Origin: Branchiostoma floridae
Taxonomy: Eukaryota > Chordata > Leptocardii > Amphioxiformes > Branchiostomatidae
Direction: 5' to 3'
NCBI RefSeq assembly: GCF_000003815.2
Contig: NC_049991.1
Span: 4,706,033 to 4,770,032 of the forward strand
Length of the DNA stretch: 64,000 nt
Shown: positions 10,251 through 22,000 of the stretch, in pieces
Layout of the letters: every line of letters begins with the position of its first letter
Numbering within the stretch: position 1 is the first letter of the stretch
The notes under the pieces: generated by a model
Seen by the model: the letters and a program-made list of their open reading frames with translations, nothing else
Told to the model about the DNA's origin: nothing
The model's database searches: none
Program-made: the position numbers and the translations under genes

Positions 10251-11650
10251 CCTTATGGCCAGCAGGCACAGAAAGCTGGTATTCCTGGGTCTCCAGGCTG
10301 TAGTGAGCACACAAGCATGATATGGGGCCAGATACAAACAACCAAACGCCAGAAGGAGGATCTACACGTGGTGTGGCTAGATTTAGCCAACGCCTACGGT
10401 TCAGTACCACATACCCTCATCTACTACGCCCTGGATTTCTACTGGGTTCCCGATGTTATTAAGCTGATGGTGAAGAAGTACTTTACCGACTTTAGAATCA
10501 TCATTTCGACGGCCATCTTCAAAACGGACTGGCAACGATTAGAGAAGGGGATTCCAATGGGGTGCACTATTTCCCCACTGTTGTTTGTAATGGGATTTGA
10601 AATGCTTCTGACAGAAACGAGACAGCTTGTGGGAGGAATTAAGCTACCTACGGGCCAGAGACTACTACTACTCAGGGCATTAATGGATTACGTGACAAGT
10701 ATATTACGCACAGCCCCTTGCACCAATCGTGCCCTGTGTAGGCTAGAGGAATTAACGCAATGGGTAAGGATAAAGTTTAAACCCTGCAAGTCAAGGAGTC
10801 TGTGACTTAGATGTGGTAGAACCAACAACAGAATCTTTACAGTGGGTGGTCATATTATTTCCTAAATCCAGCAGACGTCAGTGCGGAGTCACGGCTGACT
10901 TAACATAAGAAAACTGAGTGACAAACATCGAGGTCAAGATGTGTCGAAGCAGGCAGGTGATAGCCTCAATGCCATCGACAGCTGTGAACTCCCTGGTAGG
11001 ATGAAGATATGTTGCATGCAATTCGTCGTTCTGCCCAAGCTAGAATGGCCGTTGAAAATATATGAGATCCCGGTTACTACGGTAGAGCTAATTGAGACGA
11101 AGACAAATGTTTTCGTCCGCAAGTGCCTAGGTGTACCAAAATGCTTGGACGCAATAAGATCAGGTAAGCCATTTACACTCCAACCCACTCTTGACAACCT
11201 AAACATTGGGGTCAACGATCAAAATGCAAAAAAATGCAAAGTATTTCGTGTCTGTTTCGCTAGCATCTCGCACGACTTGGAGCTGTTGCAGATCGACTTA
11301 GCTCTACTGGGATCTCAACAGCGCGAAAATAAATTTGACATTCCATATAATGATAATTTATATAATAATATTGTATACCGTTCGCCGACTTGTCAATTAC
11401 GTGTTGTACAAATGGCTTGGGAGAGAAAGCAGGGAGAGCTTAAGAAGTAATGACTAAAGCGGAAAGCGATCGTAAACGTCGCTATCGATGTGAGGAGAAG
11501 CAAAGACCTACAGACTTTCAAACCCTGAAAACCCAAGGTGTACCTTTCACATCAGCAGCTGAAGTCGATATGTATGTACAGGATGCATATGAAACCAAAC
11601 ATATAGTGAAGTCAGAATGTATGGCTACCGATAATACTGGATCCATATAG
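10251..11650 (+). pseudogene. non-LTR retrotransposon RT, catalytic Asp lost
   Basis: In frame with 10317: QKAGIPGSPGCSEHTS, then motif A WLDLANAYGSVPH, motif B GIPMGCTISPLLF, motif C ALMDYVTS and FKPCKSRSL, with a stop at 10803. Known for RTs: the motif C pair is D-D; here it is D-Y (Tyr codon 10689-10691), so catalysis is lost. A second frame (10941-11450) continues with ELPGRMKICCMQFVVLPKLE and KCLGVPKCLDA, typical thumb-region text of the same lineage, and a third (11450-11650) carries a basic tail. The lineage resembles elements common in corals, molluscs and amphioxus; I cannot fix its clade. The 5' part is separated by the SINE. It is inactive. Confidence 0.85.
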
Positions 11651-11800
11651 AAAAAAAAATTGTAGCATGAGAGCCACACTCACTTGAGCTTGGCCACAGC
11701 TACTACCTGCTACGTGTGAATTCCTTTGAAGGTGTTAAATGCATCAATATTACTACTGACAGAGCCTTTAAAAAAGCCAATTGACATCTCGGATCAACCG
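11614..11800 (+). repeat. dispersed segment shared with 33.6 kb
   Basis: Blocks GTATGGCTACCGATAATACT, GAGAGCCACACTCACT, TTGGCCACAGCTA, CTTTGAAGGTG and AGAGCCTTT recur in the same order and orientation at 33608-33795. The similarity crosses the end of the preceding LINE frame, so it marks a different element joined here. Confidence 0.8.
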
Positions 11801-12200
11801 AGCCAATGCTCTGAACATTTTAGCGCCAGGTCAGCCCTGCAGGATAAAACCTAGAGTTAGCGAGATGAACTTGGAAAGACCGATGTTCAAGGGAGATAGG
11901 ATATTGGCAATGTATCCGTCGATTGTAACTCTCAAAATAACACTGTCTTGTGAGAAGGGCAGAGAAATTCCTCTTATGCTGACAAGAAATGCGAATTGGA
12001 AGCCACAATTGAGAACTACTCAGTACAGATTGCATGTGCCACTGGAAACTGGGCAACCAAAGATATTCCAGACAATATCATGTCAATGTCAAGTTACAAT
12101 TTATTTAGGCGGGATAAACGACACCGGAAAGGCAATGTGTGGGGGGTTGTCCGCGGCGTTGTGCCGTGTAAACTTAAATGTGGATATTCACGCTCGCTGA
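11781..12200 (+). other. 139-codon open frame, unrecognised
   Basis: The frame has no motif I recognise, overlaps a 75-codon frame on the same strand and opposite-strand frames, and lies between two LINE fragments. It may be further decayed element sequence. There is no evidence that it is a host gene. Confidence 0.2.
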
Positions 12201-12589
12201 CTGAATGGCCTGGAAGACAGTGACCAAGAAGTGATCTCGGGTCTATTAGAGACACTGGCCCATGGGTAAAGTGCATGTTCAAGTGCATGTTGGTGCTCAA
12301 GTACACGCCAAGGAGATGATTTAATTGAATTACAATAAAAATGAAATTTAACCTATGGTACCTTAATCTTAGTGTATCTATCAACATAGAAATCAAGAAT
12401 TCTTTGTTAAATTAATTGACGATTTTCGCTTGTATCTGTATATGGCTTAATGTGACAACAGCATCCCTTTGAATTAACTAGTTCTTCATTTATTGAAGAT
12501 GATGTCCAACACGTGGCGATTTGTATATAGTTTCGCCCCCGAAGGACAGGCGATAGTCTAGGCAACTAGGAACAATCCTAGTCCAAAGA
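12201..12589. other. no gene recognised
   Basis: AT-rich spacer between LINE fragments with no supported feature. Confidence 0.5.
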
Positions 12590-13180
12590 ATGGACTCTAC
12601 GCACGCAACAACTGTCGACCGGAAAGACTTGCAAGCTCCTACGGGACCACCAACGCCGACTCCTCTACAAACCCCGCAAAATGCGGAAAGCCTCAGGCAC
12701 CCAGATATTAAAACAGTATGCTACAAGCAGAGCCAAGACAGTAGCGAAACTAAAAGACAAGGTGGATTCCGACATAACCCTGCTGGGCACGCCAAACAAG
12801 AGGAGGGATAAAGTCAGAATAGTCATGAATATAATATAATAAAAGCAAACGCCACGATGAGGCAAGGTCCTCGAGGACATGGTCAAAGTAGCGCGAGATG
12901 TGTTTAATCAGCCGAAAGGGCAACAGCCAGAGATCCGCTGAGACAATACGTCCTAGAGCGAAGAAGGGCACGGCCCTCCAAGGCAGCTGATAGAGACCTA
13001 CAAGCCGGGGGAAAGCGGATGTTAACGTTTGAAGCGCTAACCGACCTATACAACAATGTCTTCAAGATATGGGATATCCCTGACGGTTTCAGAGACTCTA
13101 AGATAATCTTACTACTCAAGTCAACGAAAAAAACTCACCGGGATCAAAGAGATCAGTTTTACCTACAGTATGAACTGCGT
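12590..13180 (+). pseudogene. RLE-class (R2/NeSL/HERO-like) LINE, 5' part, copy A
   Basis: Broken frames read LKDKVDS, LLGTPNKRRDK (about 12750-12810), a GKVLEDMV-type block, and FEALTDLYNN then DIPDGFRDSKI (about 13025-13110). The same order of blocks is found in copies at 13.7, 25.9, 44.1 and 45.8 kb. This is the region upstream of the reverse transcriptase fingers. Stops and frameshifts are frequent. The copy stops at about 13180, where an unrelated LINE type begins. Confidence 0.75.
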
Positions 13181-13229
13181 ACTTCATGCATCGTGGAAAG
13201 AACGCTACATTCAGGGGATATTCACTGAA

Positions 13230-13735
13230 GTATTACGACGTGGAAATGTTCTGGAAGGGACAGTATAGCTTTTCATCTTATAGAGAAACAAAGTGCGGAG
13301 TACTCCAGGGAAGCTGCCTTGGTCCACTACTATTTTCCATATTTTCAAATGATCTTCTCAAAGTTACAGCAGATAGTACATGTACATAGTGGTAGTTATG
13401 CATGCAGATGACTCTACCCCTTAAGCATCGGCTCCCACTGTGGGGCAGTTGGAAAACAAATTGCAGTCAGAATTGGGGCGTATCTGGAAGTGGATAAAAA
13501 GGGAATAAACTTGTACTGATACTGGCAAAATAAGATAAAAAATGATGGGTACACAATACAAAAATAAAACGGAATTCCAAATTAAAACTAAGATTTCAAG
13601 GAACCGACATCACACAGGTAGAAGAGGCTTACCTTTTAGCTTTCGTTATTGATCAACGACTCACATGGGCATCACTCGTTGACAAAACGTACAACAAAAA
13701 AAGAGAAAAAAATGGCAGGCATCCTAGCAACAACA
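13230..13735 (+). pseudogene. CR1/L2-like LINE reverse transcriptase fragment
   Basis: The 13186-13389 frame reads YRETKCGVLQGSCLGPLLFS then FSNDL, the RT motif B region of the Jockey/CR1/L2 group. An ADDS-type block (MQMTL in the main frame, ADDSTP shifted) follows near 13402, then a decayed thumb (KTKAMM-, LTWASLVDK-like blocks, about 13540-13690). The catalytic-core frame is broken by stops and shifts. It lies between two same-strand copies of a different LINE family. Confidence 0.75.
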
Positions 13736-14305
13736 AGAAGACATTCACATCTGTTCGACCAGGTGAAAAGGCAACAGCCAGACATCCTTATAACCCAGAG
13801 CATGGGAACTGAGGCAGTACGTGATAGAGCTAACAAACGCGGCCCCAGGCCCTTCTAATATCTCAGACAGGGACCTACAAGCCGTGGAAAGTACATGTTT
13901 GAAGCGCTAACCGACCTATACAACAATGAGACCGGGGATACTCCTGATGGTTTCGGGGACTCTGAGATAGCTTTACCTCTCAAGCCTGCGGAAAAGCCCA
14001 CTGAACTCATCTCCAGTTGGATCATGGGGGCCGGTAGAACTGCAGTAGGCCGCCGGGAAAGTCTCCTCACATATCGTGCAGAAGTACTGGATGGCCTGTC
14101 TCCTGGCGGAGGAAATGCTCTCCCCGTGGCAGCAGGCTTTCAGGCCTCGGGGAGACATCTCGACCCCCTGTACACACCAGAGGCCACTACGCAGGACGAA
14201 AGGAAAGGAAGGGCGAAATATACGTCCTGTTCCTGGACATTTCGAATGCGTTTGGGTGTCTTAGCCACGACACACTACAACGCTGTGATGCTAGCATGTT
14301 ATTAA
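13736..14305 (+). pseudogene. RLE-class LINE, RT 5' part, copy B
   Basis: Begins with HLFDQVKRQQPDI and continues with FEALTDLYNN, TPDGFGDSEI, PTELISSW, a QKYWMACLLAEEM block in another frame, and FLDIS-AFG-type motif A (about 14230-14255). It restarts at the same element region as copy A, so A and B are two copies, not one element interrupted once. It ends before the RT palm is complete, at about 14305. Confidence 0.8.
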
Positions 14306-14870
14306 CAATGATTTCGGCAAAATAACAGGGAACGACAATAGTTAAATAAAGGTGGAGGCATTTGACAACTTTATCTATATCTTTCTGCGGAATATTAAAA
14401 AGGAATGCATCGGGTCAAAAAACATCATTTTGCTACGAAAAGAATGAAAGTACTTCTAAACTAATAAAACAATGCTTGAAAAGGTTTTTACCCGCGAAAT
14501 ATGCTTTATTTCATGTGTAGAGCATCGATCTATTCCACCAGTTTTTTTTTATTCGACAGTGATGTCAGAAAAAAAAAAAGATTTAGTGTTGGAGTTCCAG
14601 TAGACTGTGTACGTCATGGTAGGTAACACTAGTGATTTTGTTTGGACACATTGCACTTAACTCTGAGCCAAAGGACTCTTGAGGCATTTGTAACAGGTGT
14701 GTGAAGAAAGATCAAGATTGAATTTCCGTAACAACTGTAAGTGACAACTGTACTGGTATGGATGCTCAAGTATATCACAGCCTTCAGATCACATGATCAT
14801 AAATACAGCATTGATTCGAGACACTTTTGTACCAAACTCATCCTGATGAGTGTGTTGTGACCTTTATACA
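14296..14870 (+). repeat. about 570-bp dispersed repeat, shared with 36.9 kb
   Basis: ACAGGGAACGACAATAGT, GCATTTGACAACTTTAT, CTAATAAAACAATGCT, TTCCAGTA-ACTGTGTACG and GATTTTGTTTGGA blocks recur in the same order at 36936-37470. No coding capacity is visible. It may be an untranslated or terminal region of a larger element. Confidence 0.85.
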
Positions 14871-15429
14871 GTAACAGAATACATTAATTTTCTTTATTTT
14901 AGGAGAATCTGATTTCCTGATCACTTCTAATTCGAACAAGTCATAATGGCAAGCAAGCCCACAGAGTCCAAAAGGAAGCCTTCAAGGCCCAAGAGCAAGC
15001 TTATGAAGACCGAAAGCAAGCCGAAAAAAGGGTTCCAATCAGTAAAAGAAAAGCATGTATCCGAGGAGGGAAGTTGATACGTTTACCATGTCACGACAAT
15101 AGAGAATAAACAAAGTATCCTAAAGAAGGGACTGTTAAAGAGAAACTGACTACTTGGTTTGATAAGGTGTCATTGACTGCATGTCCCATTAATTTTGAAA
15201 ACTAAGAAGGATCTACATAAGTGTATGTCTAGAGAAAATGGGCAGTTGCCCCTAAGTTCACTGAACGTATCAAAATCCTTATTAATCTCTTGCTGATCAG
15301 AATCCCTATTAATCTCTTGCTGACGGCCAACCATTGCCTGTTTTTTTTTTTTTTTGCTGGGCAGTACAACATTCACATAAAATATCACGTCATCCTGGCC
15401 TTGGTGAGAGGTGGGTCTGATTGATTTGA
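14871..15429. other. mostly unassigned; basic short frame
   Basis: A Lys- and Ser-rich frame of about 43 codons starts at 14946 and ends at 15077. It has no recognisable family. A T16-type run occurs near 15340. Part of this stretch may be the 5' portion of the LINE that follows. Confidence 0.4.
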
Positions 15430-16445
15430 TTAATTGAAAAGATACCGACACTCATGATTAGCCCCAGAGGTAAAAAGAAAATAATGCAAGAAATAAAGAA
15501 CAAAGATGGTAATATCGTGAAATCCCAGTAAGAAATCATGAGAGTATTTAAAGATTTTATACTGCTTTGTTTTCGAAAGAGGAAATGTATATAGAGTGTC
15601 AAGAAAAACTCCTGAACAATATAGACAATATTTTGCCTTCTGAAGTAAGGGCTTTTATAGAACAAAAAAACCACTAACAGAAGACGATTATCGGGGACCC
15701 TTACAAAATTAAGTAATTATAAAATTTTGGGTGAAGATGTACTCCTTAAGGAATTTTATAATCAATTTTGGCCTCTGATACATTAGCGGCAAACATGCTG
15801 TCCAGGTTCAGAATGAAGGTTTGAACAAAGAAGAACTATCCTCATCCCAACGAGGGGGTTTAATTACCCTAATGAATAAACAAGGGGATCTGTTAGAAAT
15901 AAAGAACAAAATACTAATTTCATCACTTCATGTGAATTATAAAACTATTTCAAGAGCATTTAAATTGATAAACCGCTTGAAGCATTGTGCTTAAATTTGT
16001 CATCAATAAAGACCAGACATGCTCAGTTCCTGGAAGAAAGTTACACAATCTTCTAGCAATGATTCTAAGGCAGTTTTCTTGTAATTAGATCAAGAAATAG
16101 CATTTGACTGCGTTAATCATAAGTATCTAGAGTGTTGTACAACAAAGCTTATTGTAAAAATTTCTGTTAACGGTTACTTATCTAATGAAATACATTTTTC
16201 AAGGTGTGTCAGACAAGGATACTCGCTTTCATATTTATTATACGTCATTTCGCTAAAACCTCTTGTTTGCTTAAATTGGAATGATGAAGAAATAAAAGGT
16301 GTATAGTTGCCTAATGAAGAGGAGGAAAATCTATCCATGTACCCGGTATCCTCACAGCATACAATTCTATCTACAAATTATTTGATGACATTAACATCTA
16401 TTAGAAACGAACAGGGGCAAATGTTAAACAAGGGAGATACTTAAA
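15430..16445 (+). pseudogene. L1/Tx1-clade LINE RT, heavily decayed
   Basis: Across shifting frames: EIKNKDGNIVKSQ, FSKEEMYIECQEKLLNN, LLKEFYNQFWPL (15745-15780), SSQRGGLITLMNKQGDLLEIKN (shortened here as SSQRGG...GDLLEI), DQTCSVPGRK (16010-16040), LDQEIAFDCVNHKYLE (16085-16135) and CVRQGYSLSYLLYVIS (16205-16250). This order is diagnostic of Tx1/L1-type reverse transcriptase. The usual KAFD is IAFD, and the expected YADD block near 16335 reads YPVS, so the catalytic pair is missing. Stops interrupt every frame. It is clearly a different copy and subtype from the 5.06-kb LINE. Confidence 0.85.
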
Positions 16446-16726
16446 GCCCTCTCGTTCGGACAATGGCGAGCAAGACGACACGAGCCAGCTGCAATTAAAA
16501 GATGGACATTCACAACAATTAAGTTATTAGAAGGGTATTTCGGCAACGGAAGAGTCATAATAACATTACATGTAACTACAGAATTACAAAGTTTAAAGAA
16601 ACTCTAAGCCAATGGTAAATTGCCTTCCCAGGGCAGAACTGTTATTCTGAACAAGCATGCAAGCATGTGATGTACTGGAGAATTTAAGTGAGTGAATTAT
16701 ATGTTCCCTCCCAGGTTGTCAATTAG
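16446..16726. other. no gene recognised
   Basis: Spacer after the LINE with no supported feature. Confidence 0.5.
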
Positions 16727-17320
16727 TTGCAAAAACAACTGAATGACTTCTCGGAGGCTAAGCAGAGAGAGAAGGTGGAGGAGGCAAAGCATCAGGCGCT
16801 GGAGCAGGCAAGGATTCCACAGCCGATGTTTTCTGCTTCCCGTTTGATCTCTGCTCTGGCATACCTTGAGGAGAAGGTGCAGGAGGTGGATCACCCAGAG
16901 CTACCAAAGTTCAGGGTTACGCTGCACGAATCCCGAGGTTATGAGTATCCACTTCTAGGGCAAATGGTTCTGGGATCGCTGGGCCCAAAGGGGGTGAAGA
17001 GGTTGCGGCTAGCTGTTTCCCAACAATTTTCTCGTTCGTTTTACTCTACCACTTCTTTCTCTAGGGCTAGAGCATTTGACCAGGTACGTGGGGGTGCACC
17101 CGGTGCGACGAGTTTGTGCATTTTCAAGCCGACTGTCCTCTGGGCAGAGGCGGGCCGGTGCGACAGCCTTGGTCTGCTGGGGGTAGAGGTCGTGGCCGTG
17201 GCAACGCCCTTTGAACGGAAAACGCTTGGTTATGGAGTTAGGACCGGCCCCGTCATTGCTAGGGGGCGAGTTAGTTTTTTTTGGCATGAGATTAGTATTT
17301 TTGTACAGGCTGTAACTTAG
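16727..17320 (+). CDS. 197-codon open frame, gag-like at best
   Basis: The first 50 residues are charged and helix-prone (EAKQREKVEEAKHQALEQA), suggesting a coiled coil. In the next frame, near 17180-17215, the text becomes GGRGRGRGN, an RG-rich tail of the sort found in retroelement gag-like proteins. I cannot name the family. The frame is among the longer single uninterrupted ones in the window, but it has no recognised catalytic domain, and the RG tail in another frame hints at a frameshift. It is most likely a decayed element ORF. Confidence 0.3.
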   Translation: MQKQLNDFSEAKQREKVEEAKHQALEQARIPQPMFSASRLISALAYLEEKVQEVDHPELPKFRVTLHESRGYEYPLLGQMVLGSLGPKGVKRLRLAVSQQFSRSFYSTTSFSRARAFDQVRGGAPGATSLCIFKPTVLWAEAGRCDSLGLLGVEVVAVATPFERKTLGYGVRTGPVIARGRVSFFWHEISIFVQAVT

Positions 17321-18019
17321 TTTGAACAGACTGTATTCTTATTGCGTTGTATTTATTTGGTAGACTTGTGCAGCTGTTACCTTTTCAGTGCGTTTGTTGT
17401 TAGCCGCTTAGATGTTTGTTATTCTCTACAATCACAGCCTGTCAGCCAATCCTTGACTCACATAAAATGTACTGATTTGTGCTAGAGAAAGGGTTGTCGT
17501 GTGGGAATGCATCAAGTATAGTCATGTCTTAATTACATATCCGTCACATCACTCTCATTTTGGACAAGAAGTTGCTGGTGTTAATGATCGATGACTTCCA
17601 CGTCATCCACACAAATCTGCAGCCTCACACCCTTCAAACATAAACTGCCATCCACATGGCCACAGCGATTGTCAACGTTCTCGATGCAGATGCAATTTCA
17701 AGGAGCAAGTTACACAGCTCAACACCGACAAAGGGCCGTGTGTAGGTGGCATTCATCATGTGCTGGTCTGAATAGGATTAACTTAGATACAATGTAGCTG
17801 TTTCGCTGGGACTGAAAAATTTTAGAAGAATAGAACAGTTACTAAGAACACATGCTCTAGATCCTGCTCAAAATTTTGTTTTAGACCTTATCATTTACCG
17901 ATTTAAAAGAATTCTCCTCTGTACAGCTGATGGCAGGTCATGTTTCATCTCAGTTAAGTTCTAGGTGTTTTTTTGTATTTTCTCTATCATTCTATGACGT
18001 ACGGTAACTATGTGCCTAA
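17321..18019. other. no gene recognised
   Basis: AT-rich with short open frames (for example 17591-17797) lacking any motif. Confidence 0.5.
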
Positions 18020-18240
18020 AACGCTGAGTGCTTCGTGTACGAAATATAGATACACATATATCTTGAGATTAAAGAAAAAAAACAGAATTTGAGAGGAGGA
18101 AATTGGGTATCAGATCTTCTATTGACTTACGATTCTCAAGGCATTAATTCTCAAAATCTGTTTAGTCGATCTAAATTATTTTGTAATTAGCCAATGTATG
18201 ATTTGCAGGCAAAACATCTAGTTTGCTGATGTATAATTGC
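18020..18240 (+). repeat. dispersed segment shared with 29.9 kb
   Basis: CTTCGTGTACGAAATATAGA, ATATATCTTGAGATTAAAGA, GAGGAGGAAATTGGGTATCA, GATTCTCAAGGCA and CATTTGCAGGCAA-type blocks recur in the same order near 29922-30105. Each copy lies upstream of a fragment of the same element-gene family. Confidence 0.8.
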
Positions 18241-18261
18241 ATAAAACAACGGCGGAACACA

Positions 18262-18490
18262 TCAGCTATACCACAACATGGTCCGAGATTTTTGTTCAAT
18301 ACATTCAAAGAGAACAACATCAGACATTCCGTGTAGATATCGTTTGGGACCAGTACCTTGTACAGACCAGGACAAGCGTGCTGAGGTCATAGTCAACAGA
18401 GACGCGTGGCAGAAACAAGTCCCATACCCATGCAGCAACGTTAACTGACAGCAGTTCCTTCGATCAAGCGACAACAAAAAAGAGCTCATC
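18262..18490 (+). pseudogene. fragment of an unnamed transposon-associated gene family
   Basis: Read across frames it gives FRVDIVWDQYL (about 18335-18370) and then QQFLRSSDNKKELISYT (about 18445-18500). From memory these match the 'VDVVWD-Y ... FLRVD-NK-ELF' text of a protein family found in many copies in fish, cnidarians and amphioxus; I do not know its official name or function. Frameshifts and stops make this a relic. The 30665-31130 fragment is a downstream part of the same family. Confidence 0.6.
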
Positions 18491-18590
18491 TCCTATACCA
18501 CACTGCTGAAAGGAAAGCTTGTAGTGCGATGCGATAGATCCGGTCCAATCTAGCTTCGCGTGGAGGAAACTTGCTTGGGTTGGGTAGGAT

Positions 18591-19011
18591 GTGAGTGAAA
18601 CGAATTACTCTAACGTGACTGTATGCCGGCCGTGGCTAATAGGAATGCCTTCTCAGAAACCGGTGATTCCGTCAGGGAAGGAGGTGCCACGTCGTGGTGC
18701 CGGTGGTCAACGCCAACCAGGCTGGAGGATGGGCAGAGTCCTCAGGTGGTGGTGCAGCTGCCGCCGCCTCAGCCGGTTCAGGTCCAGCCAGACATCGACC
18801 AACAGCAAGCCCCACAAGATCAGGCAGGACAAGACGCTCGTCAGGAAACTCCTGCGCAGAACCCACAGCAGGGACAGCAAGACGAACAAGCTGTGGCTGC
18901 AGGACAAGCTTAGACAATTACCGGAGACAACAGAACTTAAGTACACAATTAGTAGGCCATCAACGTCAATATTTCACTAGTCTCCCAATGCACCCATTAC
19001 TGACAACTTGA
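18591..19011 (+). other. Gln/Arg-rich low-complexity frames
   Basis: All three plus frames stay open for about 300 bases; one is Gln-Pro rich (VVQLPPPQPVQVQPDIDQQQ). The composition arises from CAG, CAA and GAC triplets. No domain is recognised. It may be a fragment of an element gag region or simple biased DNA. Confidence 0.25.
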
Positions 19012-22000
19012 CGTTTTTTTCGTGACTATAAAAAGACGATGGGGTTGGGGGATTAGAGAGATTTAAATGTAAATATGTTTACAACACATAAATTTCCCTA
19101 CTTTTGAGCAGAATCGCAAAGCATCATGGATCACCAGGATTTTGAATATAAAATCTTTTAGCAACAGGTGCCAAATCAGAGACTTTTTCCCTTAATACAT
19201 TTGTCCTGTGATCATGATTATATTTTTACTCAATCTCTTATACGTCACTCCAATTTTGTTTAAAGATGTTATCAAAGCATAAGCATTTCTTTAAAGTTCA
19301 TGCCACCTGAAACTCAACAAGATATAAAATCGGAAACTGCTCATGGTATAACTAAAATATTTTCTCTTTTTTTGTCCTTTTGTTTAACGCGCTTTAAGTT
19401 CCCTTTATGTCATATGTTTAGTCATACACATCATATAAGGTCACCTGATTTTTGTCAATACTCTGTTGATATATTATATTCATACCTATGTTGTCTATGT
19501 TGTGTCTTTTATATGTCTGCCACGTCTGCCAGGTACCTATCACAAGGATACGTGGCGGGATGTGCCGGAACAATTGGGATGTGCACGAAACACCATCACG
19601 CTATCTGTGGTACCCTTGCAGGAAAGTGTACGGAAAATGAGTTCTTACATGGGCGGCTGCCCTGGGAATGAACACCCACAGCATGGGTCAGCTTCTCGGC
19701 CAGCTAAGCCGGAAGGTTTCTTCCTGTATAATACAAATGCTTCATGATGGAATATAATTTTCGCAGGGGGAAGATGAGATGGGTGGAGACAGTAAGAAAA
19801 GCAAAGAGGTTGTGGATAAGCGAGGTTGAAGATACAAACACCCGCAGATTGGGTTTTACACCACCGTCCACAACATACGAGTGATTAACATTGCGCAAAG
19901 CTGTCCTGAATCCTGATCAACCACTTGATAGAAAACAAGCAACCTGGACAAAGGACGTCAAGATTATTGTTGGCATATCAGTCAGCGTAATAAAATTATA
20001 CTTAAATGTACTCATTCAGTTGTCTTTCACTTTTTATTCTTTTTGTACCAACGTTAGATTACTACTAGTTACTAATNNNNNNNNNNNNNNNNNNNNNNNN
20101 NNNNNNNNNNNNNNNNNNNNNNNNNNNNNNNNNNNNNNNNNNNNNNNNNNNNNNNNNNNNNNNNNNNNNNNNNNNNAAGTTCTTCCCCATAAATCCATTG
20201 TTTTGTTAAACGTAATTACAAATGATTTTATAAAAAAAAACAATTGACTTGAGATAACAATTGACTTGGCACATGTTCATGAAAGTGTTGCAGCCTTTAT
20301 ATGCTGGCTTCAGGGCCTGACTTGTCTTCTTTAGTGTTGTTTTAGCGTTTTTTGTTTAATACTTGTCTATCATTCAGCAAATCCAGTCCCTTTGTCGCAA
20401 CTCTTTCTTCCTCCTCTGTCCATGGCCCACCGTTATTATATTTTGCTAAATAGCTAATGATACCAAAACCTATTATTTTAACTGTTACTAAGATGCCGTA
20501 CATATAATTCTGAAACTACACAATTAATGCAATGTCAACTTCATCTAAGGCCCATCAAAATGGTAGGTTTAAATATCAGACATAAATGTAATACGAAATA
20601 TTTATATGGTGCCAGAATAATGTAAATGAAGATCATATCTCCTGGCATTGCCTTCTGAACTTGTATTGATCCATGTCTCTATGGTTAAAGCTGGTATTGC
20701 GAGCTTCCTTCTCAGCATTACCCCTTAGATCTACAAAGATGGTCTGCTTTACACATGTATACAACAAAGTAAGGTAAGCTACTAGAAGAGTACAAAGATA
20801 TGTGAGACTTTTTCGTCTTTGCTTTATATTTACAATAAGCATGATATAGACTAGTGATTAGACGGATAGGGAAGAGGGCAGCTATGTTTTCCTTTGAAAC
20901 TTTGGCCGGCGAAAGTATATAAAATTGGTTAAAATCCCATTATCAAATCAAGTGAAATAATCCATCCACTTTTCCTTTTGCTTGAATTTCATTTGATCTT
21001 CTTCTGGTCTGATATTCTTTTTGCCCAAATATTTCTAACTTTGCGTGTTTCTACTTTTTTACCAACACGGAATGAGCACTGCTTTTGAGTCACCTCTGAT
21101 GCCTCTCTGTCTCCTTATAGCCATATATTTTTATAAGAGGTCTTTTTTTGGGGGGTCATGACAATGTAATGTAATCTACACAGACTATTACTAAGTGATC
21201 ACCGTGTCACTGGCAGCAACCAGCTTTGATTTTTTTTCACTGCTTTGACTTGTTATTCAGGTGTTTTAAAAGTGAAGTCTCGACGGAACAGTTGAGTGCT
21301 TGCTAGGAAGCAAAAACACTGTAGAATGAAACCACTAGTAATAAGTTGACTTAAAGCACACTATACACATGCAATTAACGCCTGAGAAACATGCATCTCT
21401 CAAGAAGTCGAAAAATACAAAGATTATTGATCAATCAACATATTTCAAGGTGTATCCCAAACAGCAACAATTGCGGGCTATCTACAAAGCCATGATACCA
21501 AAAACAGACATCCTGTTTGTCTTGTCATTTCAAGTATACAATTACTTATGAAATTGCCCATTTCTTGTCACAAGTATTGGATCTCCTATAGAAAAAAAAC
21601 ACTGATTTTGTAAGCAAAATCAGGAAACATCCGTGTTGATGATGATGAGAGTATCACTTATTTTTATGTACATTCTCTCTTCACATGTACACCAATTGCA
21701 ACCAAGTAGTGCGGGAAGTTAATGTAATGAAGTAGTAAATAGAGCACATCTAAACTGAGTAGATTATATCTGGTTACTATTTGAACATTGTCTGGAGTTT
21801 ACTTGTGTCTACTATAGCAGGAAGTTCTACAAATATTTACATGGTTGTGCCATGGGTCTTTACCCATCGCCACTAACGTAGACATGTATGCATAGAGAGA
21901 TTTGAATATACGTGGATGACACATTTAACCATAAGCCAACTATTAAGCACATTTTTTTAAATAATGAATTTGTTTCATCAAAAAGAATGTGCTGTATATA

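Noticed and set aside
20385-20440. A Myb/SANT-like coding scrap on the minus strand
   Set aside because: Only WTEEEER resembles the family. There is no second or third helix, and the frame ends quickly.
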